Shown: piece after piece, positions 15,070 through 21,832 of the stretch
How the letters are laid out: each line of letters opens with the position of its first letter
How positions within the stretch are numbered: the stretch's first letter is position 1
Origin: Geobacteraceae bacterium
GTDB lineage: Bacteria > Desulfobacterota > Desulfuromonadia > Desulfuromonadales > Desulfuromonadaceae
NCBI GenBank assembly: GCA_020201305.1
Contig: JAIVHC010000188.1
Coordinates: 1-21,832, forward strand
Direction of reading: 5' to 3'
DNA: 21,832 nt
Notes under the pieces: generated by a model
What the model was told of the DNA's origin: nothing
The model's input: only the letters and a program-made list of their open reading frames with translations
Database searches by the model: none
Program-made: the position numbers and the translations under genes

Positions 15070-15094
15070 AGCGTTCTCCTGAGCACATTTGTGC

Positions 15095-16162
15095 TTAATT
15101 ATCGCCTAGAGGCCAATCCTGTTCAAAACCTGGAGGATAAAAGCTCTCCTTGGTGCGATTAAAGTAACCATACTGAATCCGTGGAACACGTTTCTTTATT
15201 TCATTAAGCATCTGCTCCATCCCAACACAATCACGAGCGGGTGGCATCGCTTGTAGATACATGAGCGGATCAATGGCCAGATTGCGCAGCTGCAACATAT
15301 CCACATCGTACTCTTCAATCACTTCTATCAGCTTTTCCATCTCCTCTCGCTGATCGGTAATGCCCGGGAACACCAGATAGTTGAACATCACGAACAACCC
15401 GTGCTCTTTGGCGATGCGCACCGATTCAAGGACATCTGCAAAGCGATATGCATGGGGACGATAGTAGGCATTGTACACCGGTTCGCGCACCGAATTGAGA
15501 GAAACGCGAATGGAGTCGAGTCCCGCAGCAGCGAGTGCTTCCACCTTGTGCGGCAGGGACGCATTGGAGTTGAAGTTTATAGTTCCACGTGTGGTCTCGC
15601 GCCGCATCGCTTTGATAGCGGCGCAGATTACATCTGCCTGCATAATGGGATCCCCTTCACATCCCTGCCCGAAAGAGACGATGGCATTTTCCGCGTGCTG
15701 AAGATGGGGCACCGCGGTCTGCACCAGTTCTTCTATGCTGGGAACAAAGTCAATGCGTTCCTGGCTTGAAGGGCAACACTCGTTTTCCGCCGCCTGATAT
15801 GACAGGCACCCCAGACAGTTGGAGTTGCATGTGGGCGAGGTAGGTAGCGGTGCCTCCCAGCGCTTTAAAAAAAGGTTTTTGGCCGCAAAGCAGTGATAGT
15901 CCAGGGCACAGCGCGACAACTGCAGCAGCAGGCGATTATCCGGATAGCGCTCCAGCAGTTCGTCCACCCCCGGAGCTACCTCACGGTCATCAAAATGCTC
16001 CGGCTGCCACTGGGCACTCCGATCCACCTGGAGGGCGGGGACGTAAAAACGTTCATCCTCGGCACACCACGCCAGCGCGGTGTACGCCCACAGAGGTAAG
16101 GTCTGGCGTTCGGCAGGGTACTCTACGGCGGGCAGCCAGGTACGCATGTACGCTGGAGTCAT
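15095..16162 (-). CDS. Radical SAM protein (main part), function unknown
   Basis: 355 residues. The radical SAM cluster motif is TSPTCNSNCLGCLS, with Cys112, Cys116 and Cys119 (CxxxCxxC). SAM-domain features follow: IVSFGQGCEGDPIMQ, TINFNSNASLP, LDSIRVSLNSV and YYRPHAYRF. LSRCALDYHCFAAKNLFL before the motif marks a subfamily I associate with Desulfuromonadales; I do not know its substrate. From memory the full protein also carries about 70-90 residues more at the N-terminus; these appear in the next frame upstream (16159-16368). The ATG at 16162 overlaps that frame's TGA (ATGA) and may not be the original start. No SPASM-like second cysteine cluster is visible. Confidence 0.82.
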   Translation of the reverse strand: MTPAYMRTWLPAVEYPAERQTLPLWAYTALAWCAEDERFYVPALQVDRSAQWQPEHFDDREVAPGVDELLERYPDNRLLLQLSRCALDYHCFAAKNLFLKRWEAPLPTSPTCNSNCLGCLSYQAAENECCPSSQERIDFVPSIEELVQTAVPHLQHAENAIVSFGQGCEGDPIMQADVICAAIKAMRRETTRGTINFNSNASLPHKVEALAAAGLDSIRVSLNSVREPVYNAYYRPHAYRFADVLESVRIAKEHGLFVMFNYLVFPGITDQREEMEKLIEVIEEYDVDMLQLRNLAIDPLMYLQAMPPARDCVGMEQMLNEIKKRVPRIQYGYFNRTKESFYPPGFEQDWPLGDN

Positions 16163-16368
16163 AAAGGCACAAACTGGCTGCCGCTACGCAAATTGATCCC
16201 CACCGGGAGCACGCCGGGCATAGTAAAAAGACGACTCCCCTCCGGCAGCGGGATCATCTCCGCATCTTTCGGAACACAGACTTCGTTCCCGCTCATCCCG
16301 GCCATGCGGTATTCCGGGTGCTCAAATATTTCGCCATCCTGTGTTGCTACCACAGTGTAAAAGGTCAT
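16159..16368 (-). CDS. N-terminal piece of the radical SAM protein, in a separate frame
   Basis: 69 residues from an ATG at 16368 with AAGGA six bases upstream. It reads MTFYTVVATQDGEIFEHPEY, then PLPEGSRLFTMPGVLPVGIN and ends SGSQFVPL. In homologues I recall, this segment is the start of the same radical SAM polypeptide, followed by about 15-20 residues (a VAVQAVSAF-like strand) and then the APxYTRTLLP stretch, which here begins the next gene as TPAYMRTWLP. So this is probably a split gene produced by loss of a short segment and a frameshift. If it is a real two-gene arrangement, the ATGA overlap would couple translation. Confidence 0.6.
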   Translation of the reverse strand: MTFYTVVATQDGEIFEHPEYRMAGMSGNEVCVPKDAEMIPLPEGSRLFTMPGVLPVGINLRSGSQFVPL

Positions 16369-16604
16369 ACCTGTTCCTTCCAATATGGATACATTTATCC
16401 ACCACCATTCACGCACATCCGGAACCGGACAATTAACTTCCAAGGCTACAGCAACTCCATAGGGTTAAACAAGTGGAATATCTGTGCAATTTGAGGAGGT
16501 TGAGGGAAGCACAATACTTCCATGATTCAAGACCGTAACACCAGTATATATTGTATCTGAAGAACGTAACCATTTTTTGCTTAATTACTCTGTACATTTG
16601 CCCT
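16369..16604. other. Divergent intergenic region
   Basis: 236 bases between divergent radical SAM genes. It contains the perfect short palindrome TCCGGTTCCGGA (about 16415-16426) and an A/T-rich patch (AGTATATATTGTATC near 16540). Promoters for both directions must lie here, but I see no box pair good enough to name. No RNA gene is recognised. Confidence 0.35.
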
Positions 16605-18338
16605 ATGCTGAAACGCATGAAGACTATTCTTACAACTCTACACAGCAAATTCATCCATCCCAGTCTCGCGCTTCCCTGCCTTGCAGCATACTGCAGAGAT
16701 GAGTGCGGTGAGATTCAGATCCGCGAGTTAACGGTCCACGAGCCGCGTGAAAACATCCTTGCGGCCCTGCTCGAAGAGCTCCCGGATGTGATCGCTTTTT
16801 CGGTATACATCTGGAACCGCTGCGAGATTCTCGCCCTGGTGGATGCGATCCACGTAGCAGCGCCATCCATCCGCATCGTACTTGGCGGCCCGGAAATAAG
16901 TTACCCCGAACCAGACTTATGGGAAGAGCACCCCGGCATCAGCGCCATTATCCACGCCGAAGGAGAGCGCCCCCTGCGCACCTTACTCCATGCGTGGAAT
17001 GCAAGTGAGCCTGTCCCTGAGTCTCGAGGGCTGAGCCTGCGCTGCGCAGCGGGGATCAGATCCAACCCGGAGGCTCTCCTGCTCGAGAATCTGGACGAAC
17101 TCCCCTCGCCATATGCCATGAAGCTTATCGAGTGCAAGCGCGGTTTTGTGTACTACGAAACCAGTCGTGGCTGCCCCTACAGCTGTGCCTTCTGCATGAG
17201 TGCCCTCGACACCAGGGTGCGCAGTTTCTCCATGCAAAGGATCAAGGAAGACCTTCTCCTTCTAATGGAGCAGAAGGTGCCCAAAATCAAACTCGTGGAT
17301 CGCACCTTCAACTACAATCCGCACCGTGCGCGGGAGATTTTCACCTTTATACTTGAACACAATCGATGCAGCCACTTCCACTTTGAAATCGGGGCTCACC
17401 TCCTCGACGCAGCTACCCTGAAGTTGCTGGAGCAGGTGCCTGCGGATGTGTTCCAGTTTGAAATCGGGGTACAGTCCACCATGGAAGAAACCCTGGCAGC
17501 GCTTCAGCGCAATGCGCCCCTTAAAACCCTCCTTGCAAATGTGAAACATCTGCTATGCCACACCCGGATCCACGTTCATCTCGATCTCATTGCGGGACTG
17601 CCGGGGGATGATTTCCATCGCGTTCTACACGGGATCGATCAGCTGATGCACCTGCGTCCCCACCATCTCCAGATCGAAGCCCTCAAGCTTCTTCCCGGCG
17701 CACCGCTGCGCCGCGATGCTGCCACTCTGGGGTTACGCTACGACCCAAATCCTCCCTACACCGTAATGAGCTCAGACAAGCTTGACTTTTTCACTCTCGA
17801 ACGGATCCGCGGCATGAGTCGTATCCTCGATCTCACCTGGAACTGCGAACGCGCCACCAATTTCATTCTCGAACTGGGCAAGCAACGCGGGAGTGTGGCG
17901 ACAGCGTTGGCGGAGCTCGAAGCGTACTGGAAACAGCGTGGCCTGCTGCGGTTCCCGCTGGGGCAGCGGGAGATATTCGAGCATCTCGCCGATGCCGCCA
18001 CGCACATCCTCCCGTGCAACAGCGCCACTGTCGAGCTACTCCATCAGATTCTGGTACGGGATATTGCTCTGCGTGAAGCGGTAACGGTGGGGAAAACCCC
18101 GAGCTTTTACACCGGAGAATTAAACAACAAAGAAAAACAGGTGGTTAAAGAGCAGGTAAAGAAAAAACTGGATCAGATCAAAGGGAAAGGAATAAAACTA
18201 CAGCACTTTGCGGCACGTCTGCCTGCCCTGCACCATATGCAGGGCAAACGAGAGGATGGAGCAACACAGGATATCCATCTATTTTTCTACTTCAGCACGA
18301 GCGGGCAACGTCTGCAGGTAGAGGAGCATCTCATCTGA
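16605..18338 (+). CDS. B12-binding-domain radical SAM protein (DUF4080 type)
   Basis: 577 residues from ATG 16605; the ATG at 16617 (MKTILTTLHSKFIHPSLALP) is equally likely, and neither has a strong ribosome site. Residues 1-135 form a Rossmann-like cobalamin-binding domain ending IRIVLGGPEISYPEP, without the DxHxxG cobalt-ligand motif. The radical SAM motif is SRGCPYSCAFCMSA (Cys190, Cys194, Cys197), followed by KLVDRTFNYNPHRA, FEIGVQSTMEETLAALQRN and LDLIAGLPGDDF. The C-terminal region resembles DUF4080. Such enzymes are Fe-S/SAM (and often B12) methyl- or thiolation-type enzymes; the substrate is unknown. It is convergent with galE, only 22 bases apart. Confidence 0.87.
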   Translation: MLKRMKTILTTLHSKFIHPSLALPCLAAYCRDECGEIQIRELTVHEPRENILAALLEELPDVIAFSVYIWNRCEILALVDAIHVAAPSIRIVLGGPEISYPEPDLWEEHPGISAIIHAEGERPLRTLLHAWNASEPVPESRGLSLRCAAGIRSNPEALLLENLDELPSPYAMKLIECKRGFVYYETSRGCPYSCAFCMSALDTRVRSFSMQRIKEDLLLLMEQKVPKIKLVDRTFNYNPHRAREIFTFILEHNRCSHFHFEIGAHLLDAATLKLLEQVPADVFQFEIGVQSTMEETLAALQRNAPLKTLLANVKHLLCHTRIHVHLDLIAGLPGDDFHRVLHGIDQLMHLRPHHLQIEALKLLPGAPLRRDAATLGLRYDPNPPYTVMSSDKLDFFTLERIRGMSRILDLTWNCERATNFILELGKQRGSVATALAELEAYWKQRGLLRFPLGQREIFEHLADAATHILPCNSATVELLHQILVRDIALREAVTVGKTPSFYTGELNNKEKQVVKEQVKKKLDQIKGKGIKLQHFAARLPALHHMQGKREDGATQDIHLFFYFSTSGQRLQVEEHLI

Positions 18339-18360
18339 TGCCGCACTCAGGACTCAGCAC

Positions 18361-19386
18361 TCAACCCCCATACCCATCAGGATTGGCGCTCTGCCAGCCC
18401 CACGCATCCCGGCACATCTGCTCCAGGTTAAAACGTGCCTTCCACCCCAACAGAATGTTAGCCACGGATGGATCAGCATAACAGGTGGCAATATCACCGG
18501 GGCGCCGCTCTACAACCTGATACGGCACTGCCTTTCCGCTTGCTTCTTCAAACGCGCGTACAACCTCAAGCACCGAATAACCGCACCCGGTACCGAGATT
18601 TACCTTCAACACCTCCTGCCGCTGCGCAGCAGCATCTACCCCGCGCTCCAAAGCACACACATGCCCACGCGCCAAATCCACCACGTGCACATAATCACGC
18701 ACCCCGGTCCCATCCTTCGTGGGATAGTCATTCCCGAAAACACTGAGACATTCCCGTTTCCCTACCGCAACCTGGGATACAAAGGGGAGGAGATTGTTGG
18801 GAATCCCACGCGGATCTTCGCCGATCAGACCGGAAGGATGTGCTCCTACAGGGTTAAAGTAACGCAAAAGCACAATATTCCATTCCGGATCGGAGGTGTG
18901 CACATCGGTAAGGATCTCTTCAATCATGAGCTTGGTACGCCCGTAGGGATTGGTGGGACCCACGGGTGCGGTTTCGCTAATGGGAACGATTTCCGGATCA
19001 CCGTAAACCGTAGCGGAAGAACTGAACACCAGATTCCGGCACCCATGTGCCGCCATAACCTCGCACAGCACCAGGGTTGAATCGATATTATTGGCGTAAT
19101 ACTTCAGCGGCAATGCTACCGATTCCCCCACCGCCTTATGCCCGGCAAAGTGAATTACCGCATCTATGCTGTGGATGGCAAAGATCTCCTCCAGCTTCGC
19201 CTTGTCGCGCACATCGTGGGGATAAAATTGCACCGTTTTCCCGCTGATCTTCTCTACACGCTCCACTGCCTGAGGGGATGAATTGGCCAGATTATCCACA
19301 CATATCACCTCATGGCCACCCTCAAGCAACTCCACCATGGTGTGAGTACCAATATACCCGGCGCCGCCGGTTACCAGAACCTGCAT
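18361..19386 (-). CDS. galE: UDP-glucose 4-epimerase GalE
   Basis: 341 residues, the usual GalE length. It starts MQVLVTGGAGYIGTH (NAD-binding GxxGxxG). VIHFAGHKAVGESV, the catalytic SSSATVYG and NPYGRTK (Tyr-x3-Lys), LLRYFNPVGAHPSG and GTGVRDYVHVVDLA all match the extended SDR epimerase family. It interconverts UDP-glucose and UDP-galactose, with NAD bound, in the cytoplasm. The ATG at 19386 is preferred because GAGGGGAG sits five bases upstream. A TTG at 19401 is in frame and overlaps the previous gene's stop, but it would place this ribosome site inside the gene. It is co-transcribed with the nucleotidyltransferase. Confidence 0.96.
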   Translation of the reverse strand: MQVLVTGGAGYIGTHTMVELLEGGHEVICVDNLANSSPQAVERVEKISGKTVQFYPHDVRDKAKLEEIFAIHSIDAVIHFAGHKAVGESVALPLKYYANNIDSTLVLCEVMAAHGCRNLVFSSSATVYGDPEIVPISETAPVGPTNPYGRTKLMIEEILTDVHTSDPEWNIVLLRYFNPVGAHPSGLIGEDPRGIPNNLLPFVSQVAVGKRECLSVFGNDYPTKDGTGVRDYVHVVDLARGHVCALERGVDAAAQRQEVLKVNLGTGCGYSVLEVVRAFEEASGKAVPYQVVERRPGDIATCYADPSVANILLGWKARFNLEQMCRDAWGWQSANPDGYGG

Positions 19387-19397
19387 CTTCTCTCCCC

Positions 19398-20393
19398 TCA
19401 AGCCCGGGTTTCCAACACTGAGTGATCCCCTATGTTCATACTCTGTGCCGCACCCACCAGGTGCACTGCATCTCCGAGGATGCTGTGGCGCAGCACCACA
19501 TTCTTTACCTCACTATCAGCATTAATAATGCTGTCACTGATCACCGCCTGCTCCACCACCGAACCACGTGCCACCGACACATCCGGTCCGATAACGCTAT
19601 TGCATATTTTTGCGCCAGGCCCTATGTACACAGGTTCTATGATGACGGAGTTAACCACTTCGCCCTTACACTTGTTGTTGTCGCGCAGCAGATAGCGATT
19701 GGTCTCGAGAAGATTTTCCGGCTTGCCGCAGTCAAGCCACGCCTCAATGCTCGGGGCGCACAACTTCCTGCCCGCGCGGATCATACGCATGAAAACCGCC
19801 GGTAGGTAGAACTCCCCCTTCTCCTTTTCTCCAGCTTCGATACTCTGCCGCAGATACGTCATAAAATCAATCCCATCCTTGAGGTAATAAAGCCCCACTT
19901 GAGCAAGGCGTGAGATGGGCGTATCCGGTTTTTCCACCATATCCACAATATGGCCGTCGCGCACTACATTCACCCCAAAGCGCTGATAGTCTTCCACTTC
20001 GCGCGAATATATGAGACCGTCACACTCTCGACAGAGGTTATCAATCTGTTGCAGATCGGTGATAAAAATGGTGTCGTTAAACACCACCAGCACATCATCA
20101 CCGGGTTGAATGCGCTCGGCGGCAAGATATACCGCATGGGCGGGGCCGAGCTTTTCCTGTTGCGGGATATAGGTGCACTCCAACGCTGGGAAATTTTTGC
20201 GCATAAAGTCTTCAATCTGTGTGCCGTTATCATCTACAATGAAGATATACTCTTCCACCTCTATCGCTTCGAGTCTGGTAATGATATGCTCAAGCACGGT
20301 TTTACCTGCAACGCGCACGAGCGATTTCGCTTTCGCATGGGTATGCGGACGGAGGCGGGTTCCACGTCCGGCCACGGGTAGAATTACTTTCAT
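19398..20393 (-). CDS. Sugar-1-phosphate nucleotidyltransferase with left-handed beta-helix
   Basis: 331 residues. The N-terminal nucleotidyltransferase core has MKVILPVAGRGTRLRPHTHA (nucleotide loop), LGPAHAVYLAAERI, VVFNDTIF for the metal-binding Asp, and GLIYSREVEDYQRFGVNVV then VEKPDTP. After about residue 240 hexapeptide repeats (VIIEPVYIGPGAKI, VIGPDVSVARGSVV) form a beta-helix. It should join an NTP (UTP or dTTP) to a sugar-1-phosphate; the exact sugar is not readable. Its galE partner makes a UDP-sugar product plausible. GGGAG precedes the ATG at 20393 by eight bases. Confidence 0.87.
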   Translation of the reverse strand: MKVILPVAGRGTRLRPHTHAKAKSLVRVAGKTVLEHIITRLEAIEVEEYIFIVDDNGTQIEDFMRKNFPALECTYIPQQEKLGPAHAVYLAAERIQPGDDVLVVFNDTIFITDLQQIDNLCRECDGLIYSREVEDYQRFGVNVVRDGHIVDMVEKPDTPISRLAQVGLYYLKDGIDFMTYLRQSIEAGEKEKGEFYLPAVFMRMIRAGRKLCAPSIEAWLDCGKPENLLETNRYLLRDNNKCKGEVVNSVIIEPVYIGPGAKICNSVIGPDVSVARGSVVEQAVISDSIINADSEVKNVVLRHSILGDAVHLVGAAQSMNIGDHSVLETRA

Positions 20394-20612
20394 GTATTAT
20401 GCTCCCTGGAATTGCTGATATGTTATTTGCCGTTCATCAAAGCCAAACCTTAAACCATCCGGAACCTACTGACAACTGCATAAATCAGATGAACTTAATC
20501 CTTCTACATCCATATTCGCTTCTGGCCCTTTCAGAGACACATCCGCACAGCTGTTCCAGCTGCCGGATTTTTCTTTCAACCCTTTCTATAGCTGTACCCA
20601 GCTGAGCAGGCA
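20394..20612. other. Divergent intergenic region
   Basis: 219 bases between the nucleotidyltransferase (minus) and TonB-family (plus) genes. An open frame at 20399-20605 has no ribosome site and no family-like residues. On the minus strand, TTGTCA near 20470 has only a weak TAAGGT partner at 17 bases. I see no RNA gene. Confidence 0.3.
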
Positions 20613-21545
20613 ATGTCACAAAACTCCAGAGATTCAAATACTGCTCTGCTCCTCTTTTTTATCGCCCTGTCGCTGGGAGCGCATCTACTCCTGCTGTTTC
20701 TGGGACCGGATTCCACCCACAAGGAAAAGCTTGCGGATGATGAACCAACCTATGTAGAGATCCAACCCATGCGTGAAGAGCGCGAAACTGCAAAGGTATT
20801 ACAGCCCACTGAAAAAGAAGTAGAGACCCATCGTCTGGGAGAGGCTAACCAGGAGGTGGAACGGGAACAGGCTCCGGAAGGATATGATCTGGAGGACAGC
20901 GCCCCGAGCACGCCCCAGATAGAAGCGCAGGAAAAACCGGACACGGAAGAAACAAAACCTGAAGAGATACAGGAACAACCTCAAGAACAAGAACAGCCCG
21001 AAGTTGCAGAACCTGAACCTGAACCAGAACCCGAAGTGGACACAAAGCCCCGCGAGCAACAGGAAGAAGCCCGGGAAGCGCAGCCCGAGCCGGAAGTCAA
21101 GCCTATGCCGAATTTGGAACGGTTACTCCAGTCGAGCAATCACGCTGCCGCCGACATTGCTCGTGAAACCAGGGTAAAGCACCGCCCAGATGTGGCACGC
21201 GGCGAAGCGGTGTGGCTCAACATGAAGCATGACCTGCTGTTTTCCTTTTTCTCCCGCTTCAAAAAGGGGATATATGGAGTTTGGAATTACCCGCACGAGT
21301 CGGCACAACGCGGCGAGCAGGGAACTGCGCTACTGGAAATAATCATCAACCGCGATGGGAGCGTAAATGATGTAAATCTACTCAACGGCACTGAATTTGA
21401 GCGTTTAAATCGCGAAGCGATAGCCGCAGTGTTCAAAGCGGGGCCCTATGGCAAACTACCTGCGAGCTACCCTGAAGAGCAACTGCGCATCAAAGCGTAC
21501 TTTCACTATCAGCTCGGAGGCGGGAAAAGGATCTTCGGCAAATAA
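20613..21545 (+). CDS. TonB family protein
   Basis: 310 residues in the TonB layout. A short cytoplasmic start precedes one transmembrane helix (about 11-30, ALLLFFIALSLGAHLLLLFL). A long acidic, Glu/Pro/Gln-rich linker (about 75-165) follows that spans the periplasm. The TonB C-terminal domain comes last (about 200-305; YGVWNYPHESAQRGEQGTAL, IIINRDGSVNDVNLL, LNREAIAAVFKAGPYGKLP). TonB proteins pass inner-membrane energy from ExbB/ExbD to outer-membrane receptors, but stand-alone TonB-domain proteins also do other envelope work. No exbBD or receptor gene is in the window. The linker has EP/EPEP runs rather than the EP-KP pattern of classical TonB. The start ATG has a weak GAGCAGG upstream. 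Confidence 0.85.
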   Translation: MSQNSRDSNTALLLFFIALSLGAHLLLLFLGPDSTHKEKLADDEPTYVEIQPMREERETAKVLQPTEKEVETHRLGEANQEVEREQAPEGYDLEDSAPSTPQIEAQEKPDTEETKPEEIQEQPQEQEQPEVAEPEPEPEPEVDTKPREQQEEAREAQPEPEVKPMPNLERLLQSSNHAAADIARETRVKHRPDVARGEAVWLNMKHDLLFSFFSRFKKGIYGVWNYPHESAQRGEQGTALLEIIINRDGSVNDVNLLNGTEFERLNREAIAAVFKAGPYGKLPASYPEEQLRIKAYFHYQLGGGKRIFGK

Positions 21546-21548
21546 AAA

Positions 21549-21570
21549 GGGCAGACCAACCGGCCTGCCC
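21549..21570 (-). terminator. Terminator between tonB-like gene and folD
   Basis: GGGCAG (21549-21554) pairs with CTGCCC (21565-21570) around a ten-base loop. Read on the minus strand, the stem is followed by TTTTTATT, so it fits folD best. In the plus direction the tail is only ATTTAATCT, so termination of the TonB gene is weaker. Confidence 0.7.
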
Positions 21571-21613
21571 ATTTAATCTGTAATCCATGTTGTACGCCTG
21601 TGCTGCGGGCTGT

Positions 21614-21832
21614 CTATTTAACCCGGCGACGTGCACTCTGCACCGTGTTCTCCAACAACATCGTGATGGTCATAGGACCAACCCCGCCGGGAACCGGAGT
21701 AATGTAGCTGGCACGCTCAGAAGCGGTAGCAAACTCCACATCGCCCAGGAGCTTTCCATCCTCCTGACGGTTAATGCCCACATCGATCACCACGGCGCCA
21801 TCCTTGATCCACTCCCCTTTTACCATCTCGGT
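21614..21832 (-). CDS. folD: FolD C-terminal end (partial, runs off right edge)
   Basis: 72 residues of the C-terminus of bifunctional methylenetetrahydrofolate dehydrogenase/methenyl-THF cyclohydrolase. Diagnostic residues are WIKDGAVVIDVGINR, LLGDVEF and the PGGVGPMTITMLLENT signature, which helps form the NADP/folate site. The enzyme interconverts methylene-, methenyl- and formyl-THF in the cytoplasm. The frame is open to the window edge; the ATG at 21826 is internal, not the true start. A hairpin with a T-run lies just downstream at 21549-21570. Confidence 0.95.
   Translation of the reverse strand, partial: TEMVKGEWIKDGAVVIDVGINRQEDGKLLGDVEFATASERASYITPVPGGVGPMTITMLLENTVQSARRRVK

Noticed and set aside
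18340..18365. ACTCAG/ACTCA direct repeats between the radical SAM gene and galE
   Set aside because: Units are too short and irregular to be more than local slippage; no hairpin or CRISPR-like spacing.
1..21832. CRISPR arrays, tRNA, rRNA, phage or toxin-antitoxin modules
   Set aside because: None seen by reading both strands; the partial recombinase at the left edge looks like a housekeeping Xer protein rather than a phage integrase.

Overview
The window looks like a chromosomal segment of a Gram-negative bacterium. Most recognisable proteins (GAF-type EI-Ntr, a cytidylate-kinase-like protein with a BON domain, the radical SAM protein around 15.1-16.4 kb, the SH3/coiled-coil/TM protein, a TonB-family protein) resemble Desulfuromonadales/Desulfobacterota types from memory. 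That placement is inference; no rRNA or tRNA gene is present to fix it. There are no phage, CRISPR or toxin-antitoxin genes. Most of the content is housekeeping.

Layout. 1-1706 (minus): a MidA-type methyltransferase, a NifU C-domain protein and the start of a XerC/XerD recombinase, in one tight run that leaves the left edge. 1876-2786 (plus): glpX fructose-bisphosphatase, broken by a frameshift. 2806-2969: a 148-bp repeat element with inverted ends, inserted beside a good sigma-70-like promoter. 3045-6158 (plus): kinase-BON protein, EI-Ntr (ptsP, 5' truncated) and a YciI protein, ended by a 19-bp-stem hairpin. 6252-10638 (minus): htpG, a class I/II aminotransferase and an M20 peptidase. 10708-10855: second copy of the repeat. 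11087-13002 (plus): M23 endopeptidase and an ACP phosphodiesterase-like protein, overlapping by four bases (GTGA). 13023-16368 (minus): DUF1015 protein, SH3 protein and a radical SAM protein whose N-terminal part lies in a separate overlapping frame. 16605-18338 (plus): B12-domain/radical SAM protein. 18361-20393 (minus): galE and a sugar-nucleotidyltransferase. 20613-21545 (plus): TonB-family protein. 21614-21832 (minus): C-terminal end of folD.

How genes may work together. The kinase-BON/PtsP/YciI run probably belongs to nitrogen-PTS-type phosphorelay signalling. The nucleotidyltransferase and GalE supply UDP- or dTDP-sugars for envelope glycans. The M23 endopeptidase and the SH3 and TonB proteins act at the envelope. 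The M20 peptidase and aminotransferase fit peptide and amino acid use.

The two most notable things are (i) the two near-identical repeat elements with inverted ends, an internal hairpin and a conserved short ORF, and (ii) at least three places (glpX, 5' ptsP, radical SAM N-terminus) where a stretch of coding sequence appears to be missing. The second pattern is either real gene decay or a sequence/assembly artefact, and the reader should treat those three genes accordingly. I did not find a convincing entirely new defence or mobile system.
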